Source of the DNA: Holophagales bacterium
Lineage (GTDB): Bacteria > Acidobacteriota > Thermoanaerobaculia > UBA5066
Length of the DNA stretch: 64,000 bases
NCBI GenBank assembly: GCA_016719485.1
Contig: JADJZB010000002.1
Span: forward strand, 496,001 to 560,000
Direction of reading: 5' to 3'
The translations under genes were made by a program, and so were the position numbers. How positions within the stretch are numbered: position 1 is the first letter of the stretch; each line of letters starts with the position of its first letter. The notes beneath the pieces are model-generated. The model was given only the letters and a program-made list of their open reading frames with translations, searched no databases and had not been told where the DNA came from. This document shows positions 8,530 through 16,629 of this stretch, piece by piece.

Positions 8530-9248
8530 TTCTCTGGGTGGGCGGCGCCGATCTGCTGCTCGAGACCCGCGAGCGCCGGGAGCCCGGGATGCTCCCTCTT
8601 GAGGCGCGCGAGGGCCGCGTCCGCCTCGGCGTGCGCGTGCTTGTCCAGGGCCAGGACGACGACCTCGTTGTAGAGCGACTGCCAGTGCTTCGGGTCGATG
8701 GCGCGTGCCTTCCGGAAGAGATCCAGCGCCCTGTCGACATCCCCCACGTTCCGGCAGGCCGTGCCGAGGTCGGTCATGACGTTCGGGTCGTCCGAACGGA
8801 TCTTCAGGGCCTTCTCGTAGGCGTCGATCGCCTGGGCATACTCGCGGGCATCGTAGGCCGCGTTTCCGAGGTGGACGAGGGCGTCGTAATCGCCCGGCTT
8901 CGCGGCGACGACGGCCAGGGCATCCTGCACGCGCTGCCGAACCTCCGGGTTTATCGCGGGCGCCGCCGGCATCGCCGCCGAGCTGCCGTCCAGGGGCGGA
9001 GCCCCGGGAACACCGGCGTGCGGGTCGGCCCCCATCGCGGGAAGGGGCGTCGCTGCCGTGTGCCGGCCCTCGAGGGAGACCCAGGCGCCGGCGAAGCCGA
9101 CGAGGGCCCCGAGGGCGGCGAAGAGGATCCGGTCGCCCCAGCGGGGCGCCGTGGATACCGTCGCCGCGGCCTCGCGCTTCTGGCGACCCTCTCCCCGAGA
9201 AGCGGCACGGGCCTCGGGAGGAGGGGGAAGGTGATCGTCGTGGCTCAG
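8526..9248 (-). CDS. Membrane-anchored TPR protein (probable CTG start)
   Basis: About 240 residues. A short charged N-terminus is followed by one transmembrane helix (LFAALGALVGFAGAWV), a Pro/Ala linker and three or four tetratricopeptide repeats (for example YDALVHLGNAAYDAREYAQA, NVMTDLGTACRNVGDVDRA). It is therefore an inner-membrane protein with a periplasmic scaffold domain, similar in layout to cytochrome c biogenesis CcmI/CcmH-type TPR proteins, though no ccm genes are near. No ATG, GTG or TTG lies near the upstream gene's stop. CTG at 9246-9248 overlaps it as CTGA and has GGAGG six bases before it. The next alternative is ATG at 9344, which would add an Arg-rich leader read out of frame from the upstream gene. 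Confidence 0.75.
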   Translation of the reverse strand: MSHDDHLPPPPEARAASRGEGRQKREAAATVSTAPRWGDRILFAALGALVGFAGAWVSLEGRHTAATPLPAMGADPHAGVPGAPPLDGSSAAMPAAPAINPEVRQRVQDALAVVAAKPGDYDALVHLGNAAYDAREYAQAIDAYEKALKIRSDDPNVMTDLGTACRNVGDVDRALDLFRKARAIDPKHWQSLYNEVVVLALDKHAHAEADAALARLKREHPGLPALAGLEQQIGAAHPEK

Positions 9249-10003
9249 GGGGAACCTCCGTCGTCTTCTTCGTCGGGAAGCAGCGTGGCCGACCAGGTCC
9301 CGGCCACCGGGCCGATCGCCGGCGCTATGGCCGTCGCTTCCCACGTTCCTGTAATCCGCTTCGCCAGGGGCTGGACGCGCCCGTAGAACGTCGCGTCGAA
9401 TCCGCGCTCGGAGTCGACCCTCTGGATCGACACTTTGTCCCCGATGAACGTCCCGCGGAGCGAGCCGCGGAAGTCCCCGTCGAGGACGTAGTCCCCTGAG
9501 AGCAGGGTTCCGTCGAGGACGAGCCGGTAGATTCCCCGCCGTCCGCCAGGGTCGATGACGGTCTGCCAGCGTCCCGTCACGGGGTCGGCCGGCCGGCGGG
9601 ACACGGAGCGTCTCCGGGCGATCTCTTCCTGGAGCATGCCGACGCGCTGGGCCCGGTCGAGCAGGCGCGACACGGCCGTTCGGCGGTTCTCCTGGGCGGC
9701 GCGCGCACGCGCCTCGGCCTCCACCACCCGCTCCTCGTCGTCCCGCAGCTCTCCGACCTCGGTCTCCCCTCCGCGAAGGGCGTCGAGCAGCCGCTGCCGG
9801 GCCGACGCGGCCGCCGCGTCGCTGCGCGAGGCCGCGGCCGTGAGCCGGTCCACTTCCATCAGGTCGAAGACCCGGGCCTTGCGCTCGAGGTCCAGCGCCA
9901 CGAGGAGGCTCTCCAGAGACGGGTCCGGCCTCGCCGCGTGTGCCGCGACGGGAAGGCTCAGGAAGAGGGCCAGAATGAAGCCGGCCGACGCTCGCTGCGA
10001 CAT
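9245..10003 (-). CDS. Secreted coiled-coil protein with C-terminal beta domain, function unknown
   Basis: 252 residues. ATG at 10003 opens a clear signal peptide (GFILALFLSLPVAAHAA), which is why I prefer it to the longer open frame. Residues about 30-125 are Ala/Arg/Glu-rich and predicted coiled coil. The last 110 residues are beta-rich, with three Gly-x-Trp strands (VTGRWQT, ITGTWEA, VAGTWSA) resembling a small lipocalin-like barrel, and the end is acidic (DEEDDGG). I do not recognise the family. The protein is exported and coupled by overlap to the TPR membrane protein downstream, so the two may act together in the periplasm. Confidence 0.75.
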   Translation of the reverse strand: MSQRASAGFILALFLSLPVAAHAARPDPSLESLLVALDLERKARVFDLMEVDRLTAAASRSDAAAASARQRLLDALRGGETEVGELRDDEERVVEAEARARAAQENRRTAVSRLLDRAQRVGMLQEEIARRRSVSRRPADPVTGRWQTVIDPGGRRGIYRLVLDGTLLSGDYVLDGDFRGSLRGTFIGDKVSIQRVDSERGFDATFYGRVQPLAKRITGTWEATAIAPAIGPVAGTWSATLLPDEEDDGGSP

Positions 10004-10052
10004 CGTAACGACTATACGGGAGCGGCCGGGCCCCTGTCGCTTTCCCTGGAGA

Positions 10053-10574
10053 TCAGCGCGGCGAAGGGCCGAGACTGCGGCGCCGGGCGACCGACCGGTC
10101 GAGGGCGCGCTCGACATCGAGGTCGACCTCCGTCTCGGCAGCCCCGCTGACCTGGGCGATCTCGGAGACGATGAGATACCGGGCCCGCTCGTACATCTTC
10201 TTCTCGCGGAACGAGAGCGTCTTCTGCTTCTGGACCCAGTTGAGGTTCTTGAGGACGTCCGCGATGTCCGAAAGTGCGCCAGAGCGCATCTTGTCGAGGT
10301 TCTGCTTGAAGCGGCCCTTCCAGTCGCCGTTGGACTGGAAGCTGCCGTCCTCGAGGACCTTGAAGACGACGCTGACGTCCTGCCTCCGGGTCAGGGGCCT
10401 GAGGCCCACCCGGTCGGAATTCCCGACCGGCACCACGACCCTCGAGTTGTTGGCCAGCAGCCGGACCTGATAGCAGGGATGAGCCCGGCCGTCGAAGAGC
10501 GAGTCTTCGACGGTCTCAACGACTCCCACACCGTGGTTCGGGTAGACGAGCTTATCGCCGATGTTGAAAACCAC
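10053..10574 (-). CDS. CarD-family transcriptional regulator
   Basis: 173 residues. The N-terminal CarD/TRCF RNA-polymerase-interaction domain is clear (FNIGDKLVYPNHGVGVVE), followed by the helical C-terminal DNA-contacting domain (DWKGRFKQNLDKMRSG, LSFREKKMYERARYLIVSEI). CarD/CdnL proteins bind the RNA polymerase beta subunit and stabilise open complexes, notably at rRNA promoters. The GTG start at 10574 is set by an AGGAGG seven bases upstream and by the start of the conserved domain; the frame extends upstream through the tRNA gene but that part is not coding. The C-terminal tail is Arg/Ser-rich. Confidence 0.93.
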   Translation of the reverse strand: MVFNIGDKLVYPNHGVGVVETVEDSLFDGRAHPCYQVRLLANNSRVVVPVGNSDRVGLRPLTRRQDVSVVFKVLEDGSFQSNGDWKGRFKQNLDKMRSGALSDIADVLKNLNWVQKQKTLSFREKKMYERARYLIVSEIAQVSGAAETEVDLDVERALDRSVARRRSLGPSPR

Positions 10575-10721
10575 CGGATCCGCCTCCTGCGCTATCGGAC
10601 CTGCTAGGTTACGCGGCCCAGGGGCGGGGGTCAATGGGAGTTCGTAAGCGGGGAGAGGGCGGACCGGAAGGATCCGCGCGAACGTCCCGGAGCGAGGTAC
10701 CAGGTGGATCGGGCTTTTCGA

Positions 10722-10807
10722 TGGTGCCGGAGGCGGGAGTCGAACCCGCACGACCTTGCGATCGGGGGATTTTGAGTCCCCTGCGTCTGCCATTCCGCCA
10801 CTCCGGC
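10722..10807 (-). tRNA. tRNA-Leu (anticodon CAA)
   Basis: 86 bases including an encoded CCA end. Read on the minus strand, the acceptor stem GCCGGAG pairs with CTCCGGC and is followed by discriminator A and CCA. The anticodon stem-loop is GGGGA-CTCAAAA-TCCCC with anticodon CAA (decodes UUG). A long class II variable arm (GATC-GCAA-GGTC) and the T-arm with GGTTCGACTCC are present. It lies between the VanZ-like gene and carD. Confidence 0.97.
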
Positions 10808-10834
10808 TCGGGCGGGGAGTCTAGCAGCGTCGGG

Positions 10835-11320
10835 TCAGGCCCAGTCGAGGCGGACCGAGGCGTGGAGGTGCGCCAGGAGCGCTCCGAGCCCGGCTCCGAG
10901 AGCGTTCCAGAAGACGTCGTTCACGTCGGCCGCACGGGTCGGGAGAAAGAACTGGACCGTCTCGATGCCCACGCTGAAGACCAGACCGAAAAAGACGACC
11001 TCTGCGTGATTCCTCCATCGCTCCCGTCCCCGCCCGTCGACGAACTTCCAGGCGAGGAAGCCCCAGACGGCAAACATCACGAGGTTGCCGACGAGCCCGA
11101 GGAGGCCGAGGACGAACCGGTTCGAGAAGACCCCGGCCTTTCCCGCGCTCGCCCGGAGACGGGCGAGATCGTCGAAGGGGACGAGGTTCGTCACGACCCC
11201 GGGCCGTCCCTCGACGAGGAGGGTCCCCGCCAGGACGAGCGCCGTGTAGGCGAGAAGGAGAAACCCCTGAACGCCCTTCCCGACGACGAGACGCTTCACG
11301 GCCTTTCCGCCTTTCCGCAT
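10835..11320 (-). CDS. VanZ-like family membrane protein
   Basis: About 161 residues from ATG 11320. Four hydrophobic helices are visible: GFLLLAYTALVLAGTLL, LGLLGLVGNLVMFAVWGFLAW, VVFFGLVFSVGIETVQFFLP and LGAGLGALLAHL. The motif GIETVQFFLPTRAADVNDVFWNALGAGLG is the VanZ-family hallmark (conserved E-Q-F and D-V-N-D-x-x-x-N). The family is named for a teicoplanin-resistance accessory protein, but most members are of unknown function in the envelope. GTG at 11299 is an equally possible start; sequence upstream of 11320 is not hydrophobic and looks noncoding. Confidence 0.82.
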   Translation of the reverse strand: MRKGGKAVKRLVVGKGVQGFLLLAYTALVLAGTLLVEGRPGVVTNLVPFDDLARLRASAGKAGVFSNRFVLGLLGLVGNLVMFAVWGFLAWKFVDGRGRERWRNHAEVVFFGLVFSVGIETVQFFLPTRAADVNDVFWNALGAGLGALLAHLHASVRLDWA

Positions 11321-11657
11321 TCGGGCCACGGGCGCATCTCCCTCGCCACCGAACGTCGCACCTGGCGGCACGTCGCGTCGACGCTTCCGGTGGCCGGACC
11401 GAGGCGACCGCCTGCGGCGGCGACGACGGCAGCGTCAGCCGGAAACCGGGAGGCTCGACCGAGGTTCACTGCCACGAGCTTACCGGATCGACGGCGCGCC
11501 GATCGGCGGGAGGTCGAATCCACAGAGAACGTGACCTGCAACACCGTCCCGGAACTCTTCGGGTCACGGTACGTAGGTTGCTTGGGTACAGAATGGACGT
11601 CCCGCGCCGGGCCCGGAGGCCAAAAAGGAGGACGCGGGACACCTGGAGGATGAAGAA
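11321..11657. other. Intergenic region between divergent VanZ-like and outer-membrane barrel genes
   Basis: 337 bases. It must hold promoters for the VanZ-like gene (minus) and the beta-barrel gene (plus). I see no convincing -35/-10 pair; TACAGAAT at 11587-11594 is the most -10-like string on the plus strand but has no matching -35. A GGAGG eight bases before ATG 11658 is the ribosome binding site of the barrel gene. No conserved open frame is evident. Confidence 0.5.
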
Positions 11658-12320
11658 ATGAGATTGACCCCCCGTTTCGCCCTGCTCGGCCTCACGGCAG
11701 CGCTGGCACTCGCCACGCCGGCTTTCGCCCAGGATCGTACCGGCAGCGTCGAGATCACGCCCGTCATCGGGGCCACGTTCGGGGGAACGTTCGAGTCCGG
11801 AACGCTCGCCTTCTACAACGGCGAGGCGGAGACGTCCACCGAGGTCGCCTACGGACTGCGGCTCGGCTTCAACGTCGCGAACAATTTCACCATCGAGGCC
11901 AGCTACCTGCAGTCGGACCCCGAGCTGACGATCGAAGGGAGCGGGGCCATCGGAAGCCCGTCCAGAGAGATCGGGAAGATGGAAATGCGGCTCTACGAGC
12001 TCAACTTCCTCGTCCCGTGGGGCACCGGCAAGGTCCGTCCCTACTTCACGATCGGCGGCGGCGTGCATACGTTCCGGCCGGTCATCGACGGCTACTCCGC
12101 CTCCACAGACTCCCGGGCCACGGGTACTCTCGGCTTCGGCCTGAAGGCGTTCGCCACCCCGAACATCGGATTCCGGTTCGAAGGGAAGCTGCGGACGACC
12201 TACATCAACAGCGGAGACGACTACTGGGAGTGCGACGAGTGGTGCGACGGCTACTACTACGGCGACAGCCAGTGGTACGTGAGCGGCGAGGCGACCGCGG
12301 GAGTCGTGTTCGCCTTCTGA
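11658..12320 (+). CDS. Outer-membrane beta-barrel protein
   Basis: 220 residues. The signal peptide is residues 1-24 (ending ATPAFA, then QDR). The mature chain consists of alternating polar/aromatic strands (TEVAYGLRLGFNVANNFTIEASY, GKVRPYFTIGGGVHTFRP, GTLGFGLKAFATPNIGFRFEGKLRT) typical of eight-stranded OmpW/OmpA-like barrels, and the last residue is Phe (VVFAF), the BAM recognition signal. Near the C-terminus there is a Tyr/Asp/Cys-rich surface loop with two Cys (ECDEWCDGYYYGD) that could form a disulfide. GGAGG lies eight bases before the ATG. A hairpin followed by TTT lies 33 bases after the stop. Ligand unknown. Confidence 0.85.
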   Translation: MRLTPRFALLGLTAALALATPAFAQDRTGSVEITPVIGATFGGTFESGTLAFYNGEAETSTEVAYGLRLGFNVANNFTIEASYLQSDPELTIEGSGAIGSPSREIGKMEMRLYELNFLVPWGTGKVRPYFTIGGGVHTFRPVIDGYSASTDSRATGTLGFGLKAFATPNIGFRFEGKLRTTYINSGDDYWECDEWCDGYYYGDSQWYVSGEATAGVVFAF

Positions 12321-12344
12321 CCCCCCCGGTCTCCGAAACGGCCT

Positions 12345-12794
12345 TCAGCGAGCCCGGCGGACGAGGATCCGCCGGGTTTCGTCGTTCTCCAGGGAAATCT
12401 CGATCTCGACGGCATCCCGTTCCTTCTCCAGCCCCTCCGGCCACTCCACGACGACGACAGCGCCCCTCTCGCGGGCTTCGGCGAGGCCGAGGTCGTCGGT
12501 CGCGACGCCCCGGGAGGACGTCCCGAGGAGCCTGTAGAGGTCGGCGTGGACGAGGATCGGAGGCTCCCCCGCCATCCCGTACTCGTGAACCAGCGCGAAG
12601 GTAGGCGAGGCGACCTCGCTCGCGTCGGCCCCCATCCCCTCGGCCAGCCCTCGAACCAGCTCGGTCTTCCCTGCGCCGAGGGGTCCCGAGAGGAGGACGA
12701 GGTCTCCGGGCGACAGGAGCGGCGCGAGGCGGCGTCCGACTTCCCGTGTCTCACCGGCCGAGTGAGAGAAGGCCTCCATCGATGGGTCGGTCAC
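12345..12794 (-). CDS. tsaE: tRNA threonylcarbamoyladenosine biosynthesis ATPase TsaE
   Basis: 149 residues. P-loop GPLGAGKTELVRG near residue 37, switch region VASPTFALVHEY and the conserved LVHADLYRL and VVVEWPEGL segments of the YjeE/TsaE family. TsaE works with TsaB and TsaD to transfer threonylcarbamoyl to A37 of ANN-decoding tRNAs. GTG at 12794 overlaps the nnr stop by four bases (GTGA); the internal ATG at 12779 is an alternative five codons later. Because nnr carries a +1 frameshift, tsaE is apparently continuous with the N-terminal part of nnr in one 694-codon open frame; that is not a real fusion. Confidence 0.9.
   Translation of the reverse strand: MTDPSMEAFSHSAGETREVGRRLAPLLSPGDLVLLSGPLGAGKTELVRGLAEGMGADASEVASPTFALVHEYGMAGEPPILVHADLYRLLGTSSRGVATDDLGLAEARERGAVVVVEWPEGLEKERDAVEIEISLENDETRRILVRRAR
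12353..12380 (+). terminator. Probable rho-independent terminator for the beta-barrel gene
   Basis: A nine-base perfect stem (CCCGGCGGA at 12353-12361 with TCCGCCGGG at 12368-12376), six-base loop and TTTCGTCGTT tail on the plus strand. It lies inside the 3' end of tsaE, which is coded on the other strand, so the same bases serve as codons and as a terminator. Confidence 0.6.
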
Positions 12795-14297
12795 GACCGG
12801 GTCGACTCGCCGACGACCCTGATGGCTTCGCGTAGGGCCTCGACGACGTCGGAAGCGACGAGAGCCTCCTCCCCTTCTCGTTCGCGGGCCAGGTCGCCGG
12901 CGAGCCCGTGGAGGAAGGCGCCCGCCCGGGCCGCGTCCAGGGCCGAAAGGCCGCGCGCCAGGAGCGCCCCGACGACGCCCGTCAGGACGTCGCCGCTGCC
13001 ACCCGAGGCCATCCCGGGGTTCCCGGAGAGGATCCTGACGGCGGACCCCCCCCGGATCGGCGACGACCGATCGAAAGCCCTTGAGGACGACCGCAGCCCC
13101 CGACCGCTCCGCGAGCCTCCTGGCGGCGCCTTCGGCGTCGGCGACGATGGCGGCCGTCGAGACCCCCAGGAGGCGTGCCGCCTCTCCGGGGTGAGGGGTC
13201 ACGACGCTGGGACCGCTCCGGCCTCTCAGGACCTCGGGCCGTCCCTCGAGGAGGTTCAGCGCGTCGGCATCGAAGACGGCCGGGAGAACGCAGGCGAGCG
13301 CCTCGTCGAGAAGCACGCGGGAGGTGGCCGACCTCCCGAGCCCCGGCCCGACGGCGAGAGCCGTCAGTCCGGAGGGAGCGAGGACGGCCGACGTCGTCGC
13401 CTCTGCCACCAGGGTGTGGATCGCCGCACGGCTCGCCTCTTCCGCGACGACGACGACCTTCCCGGCGCCGCAGCGGAACGCCGCGCGCGCTGCCAGGGCC
13501 GCGGCCCCCGCCATCCCCCAGGCACCGCCGACGACGCCGAGGGTCCCGAACGTCCCCTTGTGCGCGGCCGCCGGCCGCCGCGGGAAGGCTGGGGCGACGT
13601 CGCGAGCGGTGACCGCCTCCGGGGCACCGGGGGCTCCTTCCCAGGGGAGCAGGCCGATGTCGGCCACGACGACCCGTCCGCAGGAGCCGGCGGCCGGAGC
13701 CAGGAAGTGGGCGAGCTTCGGGAACCCGAACGTGACCGTCAGGTCGGCGCGAACGTGCGGGACGTCCGAGCGGCCCGATCCGGAATCGAGACCAGACGGC
13801 ACGTCGACCGCAACGACGAACGCCCGGCGGGAGGAGGCGAGCCGGACAGCGAGTGCGTGAAGGGACGCCTCCTCGAGCGGCCGTGACAGGCCCGTGCCGA
13901 ACAGGGCGTCGACGACGAGCGTGGCCCCACCGAGCGCCTCGAGTCCCGAAGGATCGTCGACCTCGACGACGACCGCCCCCTCGTCCTCCACCCGATGCAG
14001 CATCGTGGCGGCGTCGCCCGACACCCTCCCCCGGTTCCCGACGAGGAGAAGCGTGACGTCTCCGACGGCGGGGCTCCGTCGCAGCAGCCGGGCGGCGCCG
14101 GAGCCATCCCCTCCGTTGTTCCCCGTTCCGCAGAGGACGACGACCCTTTCGCCCCGGAGCGGCGCGACCTCGATCGCACGGACGCACTCGCGCGCGACGG
14201 CCTCCGAGGCGCGTTCCATGAGGACGATGCCGGGCGTCCCCGCCGCGATCGTCCTTGCATCCGCCTCGCGGGCCGCGGCCGCCCCGAGCACCTTCAC
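12791..14297 (-). pseudogene. nnr: Bifunctional NAD(P)H-hydrate repair enzyme Nnr, frameshifted
   Basis: The N-terminal YjeF_N epimerase domain (about residues 1-210; VVVLCGTGNNGGDG and VVAVDVPSGLDSGSG) and C-terminal carbohydrate-kinase-like ADP-dependent dehydratase domain (GTFGTLGVVGGAWGMAGAA onward) are both recognisable. The frame breaks at a run of eight C on the plus strand (13046-13053). Reading seven instead of eight gives DPGGSAVRILSGNPGMASGG and then GSGDVLTGVVGALLARGL, the expected active-site region, ending at TGA 12791. With that correction the product is 501 residues, normal for the family. GTG at 14297 is the likely start. Cause: assembly error in a homopolymer, true mutation, or slippage; it cannot be decided here. 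The same NNR-TsaE pairing occurs widely in bacteria. Confidence 0.88.
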
Positions 14298-14340
14298 GCG
14301 GCCCCCGGCGACTCGAGGAGGGCGGGGCTTCGCGGGGGGG

Positions 14341-16107
14341 TCACTTTCCCTTCGGCCCCGCCTCCGGCGGCAGGACGGACACGAAGACGGACTGCTGGAC
14401 GTAGCTGACGGTGTTCGTCGGTTCGTCACGGACGGCCAGGGACAGCCTCTGGCCGCCCGGGATCATCAGGAGGCGAACGTCGTAGACGAAGTCCCGTCGG
14501 GAGAGGTTTCCGAGCTCCTTCGCGTCGACCTCGACCGGGACGACCTGGTTCGCGAGCTCGGACTGCTTGCCTTCCGAGTCGACGACGATGAAGTAGAGGA
14601 TCACGCGGCCCCGTGCCGTCGGGCCCTCCGGAAGGAGGGTGATCCGGCTGAACGGCACGCGGATCCGGATCGGGACGAGATAGTTCCGCTCGTCGGCCGG
14701 GGCGGGCTGGCCGACCTCGACGCCGACGGCGAGAGGGTTGTCGTCGCGCGCGAAGTAGAGGGCCGAGGTGACCCCCTCGGTGATGCGCGTCTCGATCCCC
14801 TTCTCGACGTAGCTCCGCCGGGAGCGCGCCACCAGCCCCTTCTTCTTCATCTTCACCTGCACCTTGCGCGGGCGTTCGCCGCCCGACTTCAGGCTCCGGT
14901 ACCCGACGGAGTAGTAGGAGGAGTAGTCGCCCTGCATGTCCTTCAGCGGGCCCATGACGTCGTTCCGGTTCAGGATCGCCTTGCCGCCCGTTTCCTCGGC
15001 CATCAGCTGGATCATCGACTGCAGGTTCGTCCTCTCGATGAAAGGGTCGATCTTGGCCTCGGTCGTGCGGTTCTCGGCGCTGATGCCGGAGTCGATCGAG
15101 AGACCGGATGCGTCGACCATGTACATCGAGACCCCGGCCGCGTTGGCGGCCCGGATGATTCCGAGGTACGCAGACGTCTTGTCGAACTCGAACTGCGAAA
15201 GCCCGCCGGTCTGGGTCCGGAACTTGTCCTGGACGTACTTCCACAGCTCGGCTCCGGGGGACTGCGGCAGCCCCTCGGACAGGTGCAGGAGGATCTTCCG
15301 CCCCTCGACCCCGGCGAGCTGGTCGATCGTCTTCTTCAGGGCGTCCACGGTGAAGTCGATGTCGTTCTTGTAGGCGAGCGCGTACTGCCGCGCCTCCGTG
15401 AACGCCTCGGTCTCGGAGGTGGAGTCGTCGATCCGCCGGAGGATGTCCCTGCGCTCGCTGAGGCGGGTCTGGCCGAGGGTCGAGAGGTCCTCCTGCTGCT
15501 TGAGGACGTCGGAGATCTCCCGGCCGTCGTTCGTGAACTTGCGGCGCACCTTCAGCGTGCGGTCCCAGGTGACGACCATCGCCTCGACGTTGCCCGACAC
15601 GTTTTCGCGGACCCACGTCTGGACGCCCCTGAGGACCCGGTTCCGGTTGAACGGCTGCAGGCTGAGGTTGTCGATGAAGATGACGATCCGGGTCCTCGGC
15701 ACGGGAAGCGGCGCGACCGCAGGATCGGCGGGCTCCGGAGCGGGTTGCGGGACGACGGCCGGAGCGGCCGCCGGCGGCGTTGCGGCTGTCGGCGCCTCTC
15801 CTGGAACCGGCTCGTCGCCGAAGTAGACGACCCGGCCCCCGTCGACCGCGTAGAAGTTCGTCAGCGGCTGGAGCTGCCCGTCCTCGAAGACGTCGAAGTC
15901 CCCCTTCGTCAGACCCCGGATCCTGTTTCCCTTCGAATCGGTCACGACGACGTCGATGTTCGTGACCGTGACGTCGACGTTCCGGACGAGGGGACCGGGC
16001 CTCGGCGTGGGAGCCGGACCCTGCGGCGCAGCCGACAGGACGAGGGCGGGAAGGACCGCGAGAAGCGCGGTCGCGACGGCGGGAGGAGACGGCCTGGAGA
16101 ACACCAT
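14341..16107 (-). CDS. Secreted VWFA-related domain protein
   Basis: 588 residues. A signal peptide (about residues 1-26) is followed by a short beta segment (VRNVDVTVTNIDVVVTDSKG, then IRGLTKGDFDVFEDGQLQPL) that is the hallmark of the 'VWFA-related' family abundant in Acidobacteriota. A Pro/Ala linker and a von Willebrand A-like domain come next (from about residue 145, RIVIFIDNLSLQPFNRNRVL). The MIDAS motif is degenerate: FIDNLSL in place of DxSxS. The C-terminal 180 residues are beta-rich. Family members are exported and of unknown function, presumed adhesive or scaffold-like. Start ATG 16107. It is separated from nnr by 43 bases and may be co-transcribed with it. Confidence 0.85.
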   Translation of the reverse strand: MVFSRPSPPAVATALLAVLPALVLSAAPQGPAPTPRPGPLVRNVDVTVTNIDVVVTDSKGNRIRGLTKGDFDVFEDGQLQPLTNFYAVDGGRVVYFGDEPVPGEAPTAATPPAAAPAVVPQPAPEPADPAVAPLPVPRTRIVIFIDNLSLQPFNRNRVLRGVQTWVRENVSGNVEAMVVTWDRTLKVRRKFTNDGREISDVLKQQEDLSTLGQTRLSERRDILRRIDDSTSETEAFTEARQYALAYKNDIDFTVDALKKTIDQLAGVEGRKILLHLSEGLPQSPGAELWKYVQDKFRTQTGGLSQFEFDKTSAYLGIIRAANAAGVSMYMVDASGLSIDSGISAENRTTEAKIDPFIERTNLQSMIQLMAEETGGKAILNRNDVMGPLKDMQGDYSSYYSVGYRSLKSGGERPRKVQVKMKKKGLVARSRRSYVEKGIETRITEGVTSALYFARDDNPLAVGVEVGQPAPADERNYLVPIRIRVPFSRITLLPEGPTARGRVILYFIVVDSEGKQSELANQVVPVEVDAKELGNLSRRDFVYDVRLLMIPGGQRLSLAVRDEPTNTVSYVQQSVFVSVLPPEAGPKGK

Positions 16108-16629
16108 GTCGACATTCTACGGATCCCGGAATGCCCGGCCGAAGGGACCCGTTCCGAGAGGACTGCTCCAGTCCCCGATCCGCCCGTTTTCAGAGGAGTT
16201 TTCCGCTTGCACTTCCTCCCGCGCTCCCTGAGAATGACCGCCTCGAATAACGGCCGCCCCGGGCCCGGTGGGCGCGCGGACGTTCCGAGAGGTCGAGGGA
16301 AGATCCGGAGGTCGGGGCTGAACAAGCCGCAGCTGGAAACGGACGCGGAGACAGAGAACGGCGAGGCGCGCGCGGACGCGGTAATCGCCGAAATTTTCTT
16401 CTCCGTCGTCGAAAGTGCTCGTCGGGTTCGGCTCTCCTGCGGGAGGAACCTGCGGTGACGGGTCAGCTCGCTCCTCCCTTCGACACCTTTTCGGGACGCC
16501 AACCGAACGCACACCGAGGAAAGCGGGCGACGGGGAGCAGCGAAAGATATGTCTGACCGGGAACGGGACGGTGGTCTCCCGGGTCTCATGACCTCGGGCA
16601 CCGTGGGTGCGCGAAAGGAGAGAGGGCCG
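16108..16629. other. Divergent intergenic region upstream of the TPR-TonB-Exb cluster
   Basis: 522 bases with no supported gene. It should hold the promoters of the VWFA-related gene (minus) and of the TPR-tonB-exb cluster (plus). The minus strand has a -10-like TAGAAT only six bases before the VWFA ATG, which would give a nearly leaderless message, but no good -35 accompanies it. An A+T-richer patch (16382-16405) stands out but shows no recognisable motif. An AAGGAG nine bases before ATG 16630 marks the first downstream gene's start. Confidence 0.5.

Noticed and set aside
12345..14429. A 694-codon apparent Nnr-TsaE fusion protein.
   Set aside because: The join depends on a +1 shift in the C8 tract at 13046-13053; the segment between the domains reads as Arg/Pro-rich nonsense, while the correct Nnr C-terminus is in the neighbouring frame and ends in a GTGA overlap with tsaE.
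13894..16458. An 854-codon plus-strand open frame across nnr and the VWFA-related gene.
   Set aside because: Antisense shadow of two recognised minus-strand genes.
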